From an uncultured Pseudomonadales bacterium (GTDB taxonomy: Bacteria > Pseudomonadota > Gammaproteobacteria > Pseudomonadales > Azotimanducaceae), in NCBI GenBank assembly GCA_951813295.1, contig CATOTI010000002.1, positions 1,550,001-1,614,000 on the forward strand: DNA of 64,000 nt. Reading direction: 5' to 3'. Positions 47,308 to 56,087 of this stretch are shown here, in pieces; the first letter of the stretch is position 1, and each line of letters begins with the position of its first letter. The position numbers and the translations under genes are program-made. The notes under the pieces were generated by a model that ran no database searches, was not told where the DNA came from, and worked only from the letters and a program-made list of their open reading frames with translations.

Positions 47308-48255
47308 TTGACCACGACAGCGGTGGCGCACCCGAACATCGCGCTGGTCAAGTATTGGGGTAAGAGTCCCGACACCGACAACCGGCCGGCAAGTCCGTCG
47401 CTCTCGATCACGGTTGCGGGCCTCAAAACGACGACTAGCGTCGAACCGGCCGTTCGGGACACCGTCAAACTGAACGGCGAACTGACCCGTGATCAGAAGA
47501 TCGAACGTTTCCTCGAAGATCTTCGCGCGCGTCATCCGCTGCCGCCGGTCGCCATCGAATCCCGAAACGATTTCCCGACCGGCGCGGGACTCGCCTCCTC
47601 CGCCGCCGGATTCGCAGCACTCATCACCGCGCTCGATACCGCTTTCGAGCTCGACCTCAGTGACGACGAGCGCGCCGATTGGGCGCGCCGCGGATCCGGT
47701 TCCGCGGCACGCTCGCTCCTGTCCGGCTTCGTCGCCTTCGATCCCGAAGCCGATCCGATGATCGAAACGATCGCCACACCGGACGACTGGCCACTCGACG
47801 TCATCGTCGGCGTCACGACGACGGACAAGAAGTCCGTCTCGTCGACCGAGGGCATGGAGCGATCGCGCATGACTTCGCCGTTCTACCGCGAATGGATCGA
47901 CGCCAATCGCGGCGATTTCGACACCGCACGCCGCGCCGTCGATGAGCAAGACTTCGATGCGCTCGCCCGTGTGGCCGAGGCCAGTTGTCTGAAGATGCAT
48001 GCAGTGATGCTGACCTCCGCACCCGCTCTCGTTTACTGGAACGCGGCCACGGTCGCCGCGATTCATACGATCCGGGCGCTCGCCGAGCGTGGCGAGTCGG
48101 TGTTTTTCACCATCGATGCCGGACCGCAGGTCAAGGCGATCTGTACTCGATGGAGCGCACCGGCTGTTCGTCGCGCCCTCGCGGAGGTTCCCGGCGTCCA
48201 TTCAGTGATCGATGGCCGGCTCGGATTGGGTGCCCGCGTAGATCGGGATGCCTGA
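47308..48255 (+). CDS. mvaD: Diphosphomevalonate decarboxylase
   Basis: MvaD converts mevalonate 5-diphosphate to isopentenyl diphosphate with ATP. GHMP-fold signatures are AVAHPNIALVKYWGKSPDT at the start, RNDFPTGAGLASSAAGFAAL, GSGSAARSLLSGFVAF and FFTIDAGPQVKAI with the catalytic aspartate near residue 270. The length is 315 residues. The start is TTG at 47308, or GTG five codons on; no ATG is available. It overlaps the next kinase gene by eight bases. Confidence 0.93.
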   Translation: MTTTAVAHPNIALVKYWGKSPDTDNRPASPSLSITVAGLKTTTSVEPAVRDTVKLNGELTRDQKIERFLEDLRARHPLPPVAIESRNDFPTGAGLASSAAGFAALITALDTAFELDLSDDERADWARRGSGSAARSLLSGFVAFDPEADPMIETIATPDDWPLDVIVGVTTTDKKSVSSTEGMERSRMTSPFYREWIDANRGDFDTARRAVDEQDFDALARVAEASCLKMHAVMLTSAPALVYWNAATVAAIHTIRALAERGESVFFTIDAGPQVKAICTRWSAPAVRRALAEVPGVHSVIDGRLGLGARVDRDA

Positions 48256-49219
48256 ACTCCCACACGTCGTCACGAGCGCCCCGGGCAAGCTCGTCCTGAC
48301 CGGCGAATACGCCGTGCTCTGTGGCGCGCCCGCGATCATCGCGGCAATCGACCGTCGCGTACGCGTCGACGTCCGTCCCGCGGATTCGGGCGGTTGGCGG
48401 GTCGTGAGCACCGGTTTCGTCGAGGAACTCGCCGCGAGTAAAGCAGACGTATTCGGCGCCGGCGCAACGTCGTCACTCGGACTCGTCAGCCACTTCCTCC
48501 CGGCCGAGACGGCCCCCGAACACGCGCGCTTGAGAATCGATTCGAGCGATTGTTACGACGGTCGGACCAAGCTCGGCGTCGGCTCCTCCGCCGCGGTCAC
48601 GGTCGCACTTGCCGCGGCGCTCTCGAACTGGCGTGGCACGCCGCTCGATCTCGACACGTTGATCGACGGACACCGCGCATTTCAGGGCGGTGGCTCGGGA
48701 CTCGATATCGCGACGTCCTATCTCGGCGGCATCGTTCGATTCCAGGATCGAAAAGCCGAAACCATCGATCTCCCCACCGGGATCCACCTCGGATTCGTCT
48801 TCACCGGGTCGAGCACACGCACACTCGATCTGGTCGGCATCTTCGATAACTGGCGAACGCGGACGGACGCCGAACCGACGCTCCAGGCGTTCCTCATGGC
48901 CGCCGAGAACGTCGCCGATTGCACAGGAAACGCGCAGGCCTTCATGGACCGTTTGCGACAATACATCGACTCGCTTTCGGCCCTGGATGGTCACGCGAAC
49001 ATCGGTATTTTTGGTCCCGGCCATCAGCGCGCGAGCGCCCTCGCCAGCCAACTCGGCGTTCTGTACAAGCCCTGCGGGGCCGGCGGCGGTGATTGTGGGG
49101 TGGCGATCGCAACCGATCGAGATGCCATCGATCGATTCTTGGCCGACGCGTCTTTTTTCGACCTTGTTCCACTTTCCGCGGAGGTCGCCCCCGATGGCGT
49201 CACAGTCGCAACCCGCTAG
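48248..49219 (+). CDS. GHMP kinase, probable phosphomevalonate kinase
   Basis: The 323-residue protein has the GHMP motifs: 1, SAPGKLVLTGEYAVLCGAPA; 2, TKLGVGSSAAVTVALAAAL; and 3, KPCGAGGGDCGVAIA. The segment FQGGGSGLDIATSYLGG is typical of phosphomevalonate kinases. Since mevalonate kinase and diphosphomevalonate decarboxylase activities are assigned to neighbours, phosphorylation of mevalonate 5-phosphate is the missing step, which supports the call. It overlaps mvaD by 8 bases and the fusion gene by 26 bases. Confidence 0.85.
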   Translation: MPELPHVVTSAPGKLVLTGEYAVLCGAPAIIAAIDRRVRVDVRPADSGGWRVVSTGFVEELAASKADVFGAGATSSLGLVSHFLPAETAPEHARLRIDSSDCYDGRTKLGVGSSAAVTVALAAALSNWRGTPLDLDTLIDGHRAFQGGGSGLDIATSYLGGIVRFQDRKAETIDLPTGIHLGFVFTGSSTRTLDLVGIFDNWRTRTDAEPTLQAFLMAAENVADCTGNAQAFMDRLRQYIDSLSALDGHANIGIFGPGHQRASALASQLGVLYKPCGAGGGDCGVAIATDRDAIDRFLADASFFDLVPLSAEVAPDGVTVATR

Positions 49220-51455
49220 CGGTTCGCGAATCCCCGACTTCTTCAGAATGGATGTCGCCGAGCGGATCAACGCTTTGCTCGATCGTGGATTGCTGTCGAG
49301 CGAAGACGCGCGTTCGCTCGAACAAGCCAACCACACGCTGAAACTCGCCGTCGCCGACAAGATGATCGAGAACGTCGTCGGGGTGCTCGGCTTGCCCTAC
49401 GGCATCGGCCTCAACTTCCTCGTCAACGGCAAGGACTACGTCGTACCGCTTTCCGTCGAAGAGCCTTCGATCGTCGCGGGCCTGTCGGGTGCCGCAAGGA
49501 CGGCCCGACTCTCCGGTGGTTTCACCGTCGAGGTGACCGACCCGATTCTGATCGGCCAGGTACAGGCCGTGAATCTCGAGGATCCCGAGCGGGCGCGCAC
49601 GGCACTCCTCGAACGCGCCGAAGACATCGTCAACCTGGCCAACAGCCTCCACCCGAAGATGATCGCCCGGGGCGGCGGTGCCCGCGAGATCGAGGTCCAT
49701 CTGCATCAGAGTCCGAGCGACGGCCGAACGATGCTCGTCGTGCATCTGCTCGTCGACACACGAGACGCAATGGGAGCCAATCTCGTCAACGGGATGTGCG
49801 AAGGCATCGCGAGCCTCGTCGAGACCATCACCGGCGGTAAGGTGTTCCTGCGCATCCTTTCGAATCTCACCGACCGGGCGATTGCCCGTGCTCGCGTGGA
49901 GATCCCCGAACAAAACCTCGCCGTGCGCGGCTATTCCGGTGCCGAAGTTCGCGACGGGATCGTCCTGGCGAACGACTTTGCCCTTGTCGACCCGTACCGG
50001 GCGACGACGCACAACAAGGGCATCATGAACGGGGTCGACGCCGTCGCGATCGCGACGGGTAACGATTTCCGTGCCATCGAAGCCGCAGCACATGCTTATG
50101 CGGCGCGCGACGGCCAATACCGTGCACTCACGCACTGGTCGTGCGGCGAAGATGGCGCGCTGATCGGCGACATCGAGATCCCGATGAAGGTCGGCACGGT
50201 CGGCGGTTCGCTCGAAACCAATCCGACGGTTCGAATCAGTCACCGCCTGCTGGGCTCACCGAACGCCCAGGAACTCGCCGCCGTCATGGCAGCCGTCGGG
50301 CTAGCGCAGAATTACGCGGCGTTGCGATCGCTCTCGACCGCCGGGATTCAGCAGAACCACATGACCCTGCACGCACGCAGCGTCGCGAGTGCTGCGAACG
50401 TGCCGGACGAGTTCTTCGACGCCGTCGTCGAAGCGCTGATCGAGAGCGGCGAGATCAAGCAGTGGAAGGCGCAGGAAGTCCTGACCGACCTCAAGCGTTC
50501 GCGCCCGATCACGCTGACCTCGGAAGAACCGCGCAGCGCCGCCTACGGCAAGGTCATCCTGCTCGGCGAGCATGCCGCCGTTTACGGAAAACCCGTCTTC
50601 GCAGCGCCGATTCCCCTCGCCGTCGAAGCGCGCATCGTCGATGCAAAGGCCGATTCACACCTGCTCATCCCGCGCTGGGGCGTCGAGCAGCGTATCCGCC
50701 CACTGACCGAAAACCCGCCCGGCGCCGCCGGTATCCTGTCGCTCCTGCTCGATAAACTCGACCTCGCGACCACGCCGATGACGATCGAGGTCTTTCCTCA
50801 CGTTCCCAAAGCGATGGGCCTCGGCGGATCCGCCGCGCTCGCCGTCAGCGTGATTGGAGCCTTGAACCAGCACTTCGACCTCGGTCTCGACGACCACTCG
50901 GTCAACGAACTCGCCTACGAGTGTGAAGTCGCCGCGCACGGTACGCCGTCCGGTGTCGACAACACGCTTGCAACCTACGGCTCGCCGTTGCTTTTCCAGA
51001 AAGGCATGGGCGGCGTCGAGAGCACATTCGAAACAGTGCGTTTTGCGGAGCCCCTACCGGTCGTCGTCGGCATCACCGGCAAAGAGAGCCTGACCGCGAC
51101 CATGGTGGCGCGAGTGAATCAATCCTGGCGCCGAGCGCCAGGTCGCTACGACAAGATGTTCGACGAAATCGGCGATCTTGCGCATGCCGGCGCCGACGCC
51201 GCGCGCGACGGCAATCTCGCCGAACTCGGCGAGCTGATGAACGTTTGTCACGGCTACCTCCACGCGTTGCAGCTCTCGACCCGGGAACTCGACGAACTGA
51301 TCCACATCGCCCGTCAGAACGGCGCCATCGGCGCGAAGCTCACGGGCGGCGGGGGCGGCGGTTCGATGGTGGCGCTCTGTCCGGGTCGTTCCGACGTCGT
51401 TCAAGCGGCCATGCAGGCCGCGGGATTCGAGGCGCTCGCGTTCGACTTGGGCTGA
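49194..51455 (+). CDS. HMG-CoA reductase (class II) fused to mevalonate kinase
   Basis: One 753-residue frame carries two consecutive mevalonate-pathway enzymes. Residues 1 to about 435 are HMG-CoA reductase with all four catalytic residues placed as in Pseudomonas mevalonii: E90 in SVEEPSIVAGLSG, K275 in THNKGIMNGVDAV, D291 in ATGNDFRAIE and H389 in GIQQNHMTLHAR; DAMGANLVNG is also present. Residues about 445-753 are mevalonate kinase: AYGKVILLGEHAAVYGKPV, MGLGGSAALAVS, HGTPSGVDNTLATYG and KLTGGGGGGSMVAL. The ATG at 49194 follows a ggagg site and overlaps the preceding kinase gene. Continuous coding through the junction excludes two adjacent genes. The fusion would take HMG-CoA to mevalonate 5-phosphate. 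Confidence 0.93.
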   Translation: MASQSQPASGSRIPDFFRMDVAERINALLDRGLLSSEDARSLEQANHTLKLAVADKMIENVVGVLGLPYGIGLNFLVNGKDYVVPLSVEEPSIVAGLSGAARTARLSGGFTVEVTDPILIGQVQAVNLEDPERARTALLERAEDIVNLANSLHPKMIARGGGAREIEVHLHQSPSDGRTMLVVHLLVDTRDAMGANLVNGMCEGIASLVETITGGKVFLRILSNLTDRAIARARVEIPEQNLAVRGYSGAEVRDGIVLANDFALVDPYRATTHNKGIMNGVDAVAIATGNDFRAIEAAAHAYAARDGQYRALTHWSCGEDGALIGDIEIPMKVGTVGGSLETNPTVRISHRLLGSPNAQELAAVMAAVGLAQNYAALRSLSTAGIQQNHMTLHARSVASAANVPDEFFDAVVEALIESGEIKQWKAQEVLTDLKRSRPITLTSEEPRSAAYGKVILLGEHAAVYGKPVFAAPIPLAVEARIVDAKADSHLLIPRWGVEQRIRPLTENPPGAAGILSLLLDKLDLATTPMTIEVFPHVPKAMGLGGSAALAVSVIGALNQHFDLGLDDHSVNELAYECEVAAHGTPSGVDNTLATYGSPLLFQKGMGGVESTFETVRFAEPLPVVVGITGKESLTATMVARVNQSWRRAPGRYDKMFDEIGDLAHAGADAARDGNLAELGELMNVCHGYLHALQLSTRELDELIHIARQNGAIGAKLTGGGGGGSMVALCPGRSDVVQAAMQAAGFEALAFDLG

Positions 51456-51588
51456 GGTATGGGCGCTCACGTGGCGGGCCTGAGGCGTTAGTCCTCACGC
51501 GTTGACACTCGGGCCGGGAAGCCCGGGCGTTGCGGAGGTTCGCATTCGGCATTAAGTTTCGGCGTCGTGTTTGGCGGAGGAATCGCAC
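51456..51588. other. Spacer after the mevalonate operon
   Basis: Weak hairpins (tgagg/cctca and ccggg/cccgg) lie at about 51480-51532 and could end the mevalonate transcript, though no T-run follows. A clear ribosome site, ggagg at 51576-51580, belongs to the next gene. Confidence 0.35.
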
Positions 51589-52701
51589 ATGGCGCTATCG
51601 AGAACGACGACCCTGACCGACGACGAGAAGCGGCTCCTGTATCGCGACGGCTTCTTCGTGATCCGAAACGCCGTGTCGGAAGACCTCGTGGAGGCAGCGC
51701 TCGCCAAGATCAAGTCGGCGAAGAAAGGCGAGTACATCGGACCCGATCCGGCCATGACGGACCTCGTCAACGCATCATCCATCACGCCGATCCTCAATGA
51801 AGTGATGGGCGAATTCGATCCGCCCAGTACATGCCAGGTAGGCATTCTGAAGCGCACGGATCCAGGCGATCATTTCAACAATCTCGGCTATCGCGACCGA
51901 GACATGCCGCACTACGGCGCGACGATTCACATGGACGGCAGTATCACGATCGCCGCCCCTCAGGAGGTCCAGGAAGGCACGCCGCAGGAGATCTATCTGC
52001 GCCACTTCGCGTCCGGTCCGAAGGGCGACATCGGCCGAAGCCCGGAAGTGATGGGCCACAACATGGTGCCGCTCTTCGAAGATCCGGAGATGACGCTCGG
52101 GCTCGGCAGCTTTACGGCCTTCGTCTTCGTTTGCCTGAACGATCAATCCGAACCGGGTCGCGGCCAGACGGCCTTGCTGCCCGGCGCGCACCATGCCGCC
52201 GAAGAATTCTTCCGTTGGCAGCGCGAGACGAATGGGCACCTGGGACCCGAAGGGCCCGGTTGGCCGCGGCTCAATTTCAACGCGCCGAACCGCTGCGGCA
52301 TGAACTACATCCCCGACGCGATCCGCGAGCGGTTCGTCGACGAAACATCGGCGACGACGCCGGACGGCAAACGCTGGCCTACACCGACGCAGATCCTCAT
52401 GCAGCCTGGTGATGCTTGCATCACGGTCTACCAGATGCCGCATTCCGGAACGCGCAACGAACACGGCACGGAATCGCGCAAGAACATCATCTTTCGGATC
52501 CGTAACAAGAAGCGCCAACCCGACGTCGTCGTCAACGGTGTTTCGGACCACCCCGATCGCGGCCAGATGGGCGAGTGGCTCGAATTCGAGGACGGCAACG
52601 ATCCCTGGGAACGCTCCAAGGATGCGATGTGCGACATGTGGGACGAATGGGAAGGCATGGGCTCGATCGTGTCCGAACAACAGCGAGCCGTCGGCGCTTG
52701 A
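51589..52701 (+). CDS. Phytanoyl-CoA dioxygenase (PhyH) family protein
   Basis: The protein is an Fe(II)/2-oxoglutarate-type non-haem oxygenase with a facial triad H114-x-D116 in ATIHMDGSITI and H285 in YQMPHSGTRNEHG; an arginine in NIIFRIRNK may bind 2-oxoglutarate. The ATG at 51589 sits eight bases after ggagg and gives 370 residues. The substrate is not predictable within this broad family. The following zinc alcohol dehydrogenase, 39 bases away on the same strand, may oxidise the hydroxylated product. Confidence 0.88.
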   Translation: MALSRTTTLTDDEKRLLYRDGFFVIRNAVSEDLVEAALAKIKSAKKGEYIGPDPAMTDLVNASSITPILNEVMGEFDPPSTCQVGILKRTDPGDHFNNLGYRDRDMPHYGATIHMDGSITIAAPQEVQEGTPQEIYLRHFASGPKGDIGRSPEVMGHNMVPLFEDPEMTLGLGSFTAFVFVCLNDQSEPGRGQTALLPGAHHAAEEFFRWQRETNGHLGPEGPGWPRLNFNAPNRCGMNYIPDAIRERFVDETSATTPDGKRWPTPTQILMQPGDACITVYQMPHSGTRNEHGTESRKNIIFRIRNKKRQPDVVVNGVSDHPDRGQMGEWLEFEDGNDPWERSKDAMCDMWDEWEGMGSIVSEQQRAVGA

Positions 52702-52740
52702 ACGCCGGTAGCGCATAGACAAGAGTCGAAAGGAAACAGA

Positions 52741-53832
52741 ATGCCAACACCAGCACGCGTGGTCGTTCTACCGCAGGAAGCGGCGCCACTCGAGATCCAC
52801 GAGGTCGACCTGCCAGATCCCGGGCCGAACCAGGTGATCGTCAAGCAGTACGCCTCCGGTGTCTGCCACTCACAGCTACACCAGATGCACCGCCCTCGCG
52901 AGAGCGCGGTGATTCTCGGTCACGAATCGACCGGGATCGTGCTGAAGAAAGGTAGCGCCGTTACGCATGTCGACGAAGGCGACACCGTTCTCGTGACATG
53001 GGTACCGCGCGATGCCGCGAACATCCGCGAGATGCCGGCACCCGCCACACTCGACGTCGGCGGCGGCACCGCCATCTCCCAGAACGTCTTCACCTGGGCC
53101 GACCACACGATTGCCGACGGCCAGTTTGTCGTTCGGGCAACACCGGACATCGCCAAAGACGTCACTGCCATCATCGGTTGTGCGGTGATGACGGGAGCGG
53201 GCGCCGTGATCAACACGGCAAACGTTCAGAAAGGGGAATCCGTCGCCGTCTTCGGTGTCGGCGGCGTCGGTTTATCGGCGATCGTCGGCGCGAAGGTACG
53301 CGGTGCCGATCCGATCATTGCCGTCGACCTCGACGAAGAGAAGCTCGAGTTCGCCAAACGCTTCGGCGCGACACACGGCATCAACGCGGCGGACGTCAAC
53401 CCCGTTCACGCGATCCACGAAATCACCGGCAAGCCGGACCAAACGGGGATCAACGGCCGTCCCGTCACCGGCGTCGACTACGCCTTCGACTGCATTGGTC
53501 TCAAGGTCACGATGGAGCAAATCGTCCCGTCGGTGCGTCCCGGACACTTCGGCGCGGGCCAGGGCGGTACAGCCGTGCTCGTCGGTATTCCCGGCACGAC
53601 AGTCGAACTGAACGCCGGCGCCATCGTCGCCCAGGAGAAGCAGTTCCGCGGCTCGATCGGTGGATCGTGCTGCCCCGATCGCGACTTCCCGATGTTCCTG
53701 GAGTGGCACGAAAACGGATCGTTGGATCTCGATTCGCTCATCACTGAGCGCTACACACTCGACCAGATCAACGAGGCGACCACGGCGCTCGAAGAAGGCA
53801 AAATCGCCGGTCGCGCCATTCTCGAGTTCTAA
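52741..53832 (+). CDS. Zinc-dependent alcohol dehydrogenase (MDR family)
   Basis: The catalytic zinc ligands are C42 in SGVCHSQLHQ, H61 and E62 in ILGHESTGIV, and C147 in IIGCAVMTGAGAV. The NAD-binding motif is FGVGGVGLSAIVGA, with an acidic residue in AVDLDEEKLEFA that favours NAD. The lobe that holds four structural-zinc cysteines in class I/III enzymes (about 90-112) has none here. Residues and length (363) otherwise resemble the formaldehyde/aryl-alcohol dehydrogenase group. It probably works with the preceding dioxygenase. The stop overlaps the convergent dioxygenase gene by four bases. Confidence 0.9.
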   Translation: MPTPARVVVLPQEAAPLEIHEVDLPDPGPNQVIVKQYASGVCHSQLHQMHRPRESAVILGHESTGIVLKKGSAVTHVDEGDTVLVTWVPRDAANIREMPAPATLDVGGGTAISQNVFTWADHTIADGQFVVRATPDIAKDVTAIIGCAVMTGAGAVINTANVQKGESVAVFGVGGVGLSAIVGAKVRGADPIIAVDLDEEKLEFAKRFGATHGINAADVNPVHAIHEITGKPDQTGINGRPVTGVDYAFDCIGLKVTMEQIVPSVRPGHFGAGQGGTAVLVGIPGTTVELNAGAIVAQEKQFRGSIGGSCCPDRDFPMFLEWHENGSLDLDSLITERYTLDQINEATTALEEGKIAGRAILEF

Positions 53833-54647
53833 CGCTCGTCCCAGGGTTCGAGCCCCGCGACGCGTCGCCCGAGGGGCGAGAGATCGAGAGGTCGGTTGGG
53901 TTCCGGGTCCTGCTGACCCGGCACCGACTGCCGTATCGCCCAATCGGGTGGTCGCCGGCTCTCGACCCGTCGCGCGAGGCTCTCACGGTTCGCCTCCGAA
54001 CCCGCATTCGAATACGCGACGTATTGCACCCACCGCGGTTGCGCACGAATGTTCTTGGCCGACGAATGCGGCAGCCGACGACTCCAGATGACCACCGAAC
54101 CGCGCTTGCCACCGACGTTGACGACTTCATGCTCGTCGGGATCGATGCTGCGCCAGTCATCCCGTTCGACCCAGTCGTCGAGCCGCCGATAGATCCCGGG
54201 AATACAGCAGAACGCGCCTTGATCGTCGGCCGTGTCGCGCAGATAAACCAAACCCTGAAAACCATTCTCATCGGGGTTCGTCGGGTCCGCATCCCAATGA
54301 AATCTCGACAGTCGATAGTCCTCGCGTGACGGCGTTTTGAACGAAACGCGGTCGAGCGTGACCCACAACGCGTCCGCACCGATCGCGCTCGCAAAAAGTT
54401 CGTAGAGGTCCGGGTGCTGGCGCACCGCCCAAAGCGCCGGATGGTGGTGCAGCGGCACGATGCCGTGACCATGCGACTCACGTGCCGTCCAGGTGCCGGG
54501 ATCGCTCGGATCGATGCCGAGGAATTCGCTCGTCGCCGCGACGACGGCTTCCGTGAGCGCTGCCGGAACGACATCGTCGATCCGAACATAGCCCTCGTTT
54601 TCGAGCTGATCTTTCTGATCGCGGCTCAACTCCACGCGAACCTCCAT
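53829..54647 (-). CDS. Second phytanoyl-CoA dioxygenase (PhyH) family protein
   Basis: This 272-residue oxygenase has the triad H117-x-D119 in LSRFHWDADPTNP and H194 in RRLPHSSAKNIRAQ, with R205 as a likely 2-oxoglutarate ligand. It is clearly different from the PhyH protein at 51589 in length and motif surroundings, so the two are not a recent duplication. It is convergent with the alcohol dehydrogenase and divergent from the sugar kinase (78 bases). Confidence 0.87.
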   Translation of the reverse strand: MEVRVELSRDQKDQLENEGYVRIDDVVPAALTEAVVAATSEFLGIDPSDPGTWTARESHGHGIVPLHHHPALWAVRQHPDLYELFASAIGADALWVTLDRVSFKTPSREDYRLSRFHWDADPTNPDENGFQGLVYLRDTADDQGAFCCIPGIYRRLDDWVERDDWRSIDPDEHEVVNVGGKRGSVVIWSRRLPHSSAKNIRAQPRWVQYVAYSNAGSEANRESLARRVESRRPPDWAIRQSVPGQQDPEPNRPLDLSPLGRRVAGLEPWDER

Positions 54648-54725
54648 TTCTCTTCGACCGTCATCACGCGGAAACCCGCGTGCCGGCTTCCCGCACCCCT
54701 ACTTTAGCCATGACACACTCTAACG

Positions 54726-56087
54726 ATGACATTGCTCGGCATCGATCTCGGCACATCCAACCTCAAGGTCGCAACGTTTACGACGGATGGCGAACTCATC
54801 GATCAACGTACCGCCCCGGTCGAAGAACACCGGAACGGCTCGGCGCAATGGCAAAACGCCGACGAGTGGTGGCAGAGCGCGGTCGAACTGATCCGGTCAC
54901 TGGATCCACACCAAGTGGAAGGCGTCTCACTAACCGGGCGCGCCAACGCCGGCGTCTTTGTCGACCGCTCGCTCGACGTTATCGTGCATCCCTGGAGCGA
55001 CACGAGACACCGCGACGCACTCACGGCGGTCAACCGCGATGGAACGCATCTCTCCACCTACGGGACGGGGCTCGTCAGCAAGATCGATTGGCTGCGTCAA
55101 CACCAGCCACACGTCTACCGACGGATTCGCTACGCCCTCTACGCGAAGGACCTGCTTTTCCTGCGCCTGACCGGCGAGCACAAGACCGACTGGTCGTCCG
55201 GTCCCGATCAGGCGTCCTGGGGACCACTCGACCAGGCGACTCTCGATCTTCTGCCCGAACCCGCTCTGCCCTGGGACGTCGCTTCCCACGTAAGCCGGAA
55301 AGCGGCTCGCGCGACCGGGCTTCGGGAGGGCGTACCGGTTGCCGTCGGACCCCACGACGGGGTCGCCGCCAACGTCGGCGTCGGCGCGACGGAGCCCGGT
55401 AGCTGGGCACTGACGCTCGGTACCCACGCCGTCGTCCGCGCCATCGTCGATCAACCCCACCCTTTTCGCTTCTACGTCCTGCCGAGAAATCGTCACGTGA
55501 TCGGTCGAACGACGTTGGCAGCGGGGCGTGCAATCGACTGGTGGTGCCGAACCGTGAATCAGGATCGGGCGCGCCTCCTCGACGCGGCTCGAGGCGCTCT
55601 GCCCGGTGCCGACGGCGCACGCTTCTATCCGTACCTGCACGGCCAGATCGCACCACGACTCGACCGTCGCCGGCGTGGTCGACTCGCCGGTCTGACCGAT
55701 CGACAAGACCCCGCAACAATCGCACGCGCCATCATCGAAGGCGTGAGTTTCGGCATCGCCGCGTGTGCCGACGCGCTCGCGGACGCCGTTGTGCGTCCAG
55801 CCACGATCGAAGTGACGGGTGGCGGCGTCCGCAATCGGCTATGGCTCCAGATCCTCGCCGACGTTCTCGAGCGCCCGTTGAACCTCGGCGATTCAGCGGT
55901 CGAAGCCCGCGGGGCGTGTGCCTACCTCGCGTTTGGTCTCGGTCTCTACGGATCGCTCGAAGAGGCGGCTGCTACGATGCGTCAAACAACGGGCACCATG
56001 GAACCGACCGCCATCGGCACCGAAACCTACGCCCGTATCCGCGCCGATTGGGAGAAGGCCGAAGCCGATGACATCGCTCAGGATTGA
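54726..56087 (+). CDS. FGGY-family carbohydrate kinase
   Basis: FGGY kinases phosphorylate sugars and polyols with ATP. The start LLGIDLGTSNLKVATFTTDG is the phosphate-binding motif, GPHDGVAANVGVGATEPGSW the central nucleotide region and VTGGGVRNRLWLQILADVLE the C-terminal adenine site, which resembles xylulokinase. It has 453 residues. The last 20 bases overlap the amidohydrolase start, and that gene overlaps the PLP enzyme, so the three form one unit. The substrate is probably an amino-sugar acid or its derivative, by context. Confidence 0.88.
   Translation: MTLLGIDLGTSNLKVATFTTDGELIDQRTAPVEEHRNGSAQWQNADEWWQSAVELIRSLDPHQVEGVSLTGRANAGVFVDRSLDVIVHPWSDTRHRDALTAVNRDGTHLSTYGTGLVSKIDWLRQHQPHVYRRIRYALYAKDLLFLRLTGEHKTDWSSGPDQASWGPLDQATLDLLPEPALPWDVASHVSRKAARATGLREGVPVAVGPHDGVAANVGVGATEPGSWALTLGTHAVVRAIVDQPHPFRFYVLPRNRHVIGRTTLAAGRAIDWWCRTVNQDRARLLDAARGALPGADGARFYPYLHGQIAPRLDRRRRGRLAGLTDRQDPATIARAIIEGVSFGIAACADALADAVVRPATIEVTGGGVRNRLWLQILADVLERPLNLGDSAVEARGACAYLAFGLGLYGSLEEAAATMRQTTGTMEPTAIGTETYARIRADWEKAEADDIAQD

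Noticed and set aside
46813..48201. 462-codon open frame on the minus strand under the amidase and mvaD genes
   Set aside because: It is opposite two genes with complete catalytic motifs and its translation is arginine- and glycine-rich with no domain.
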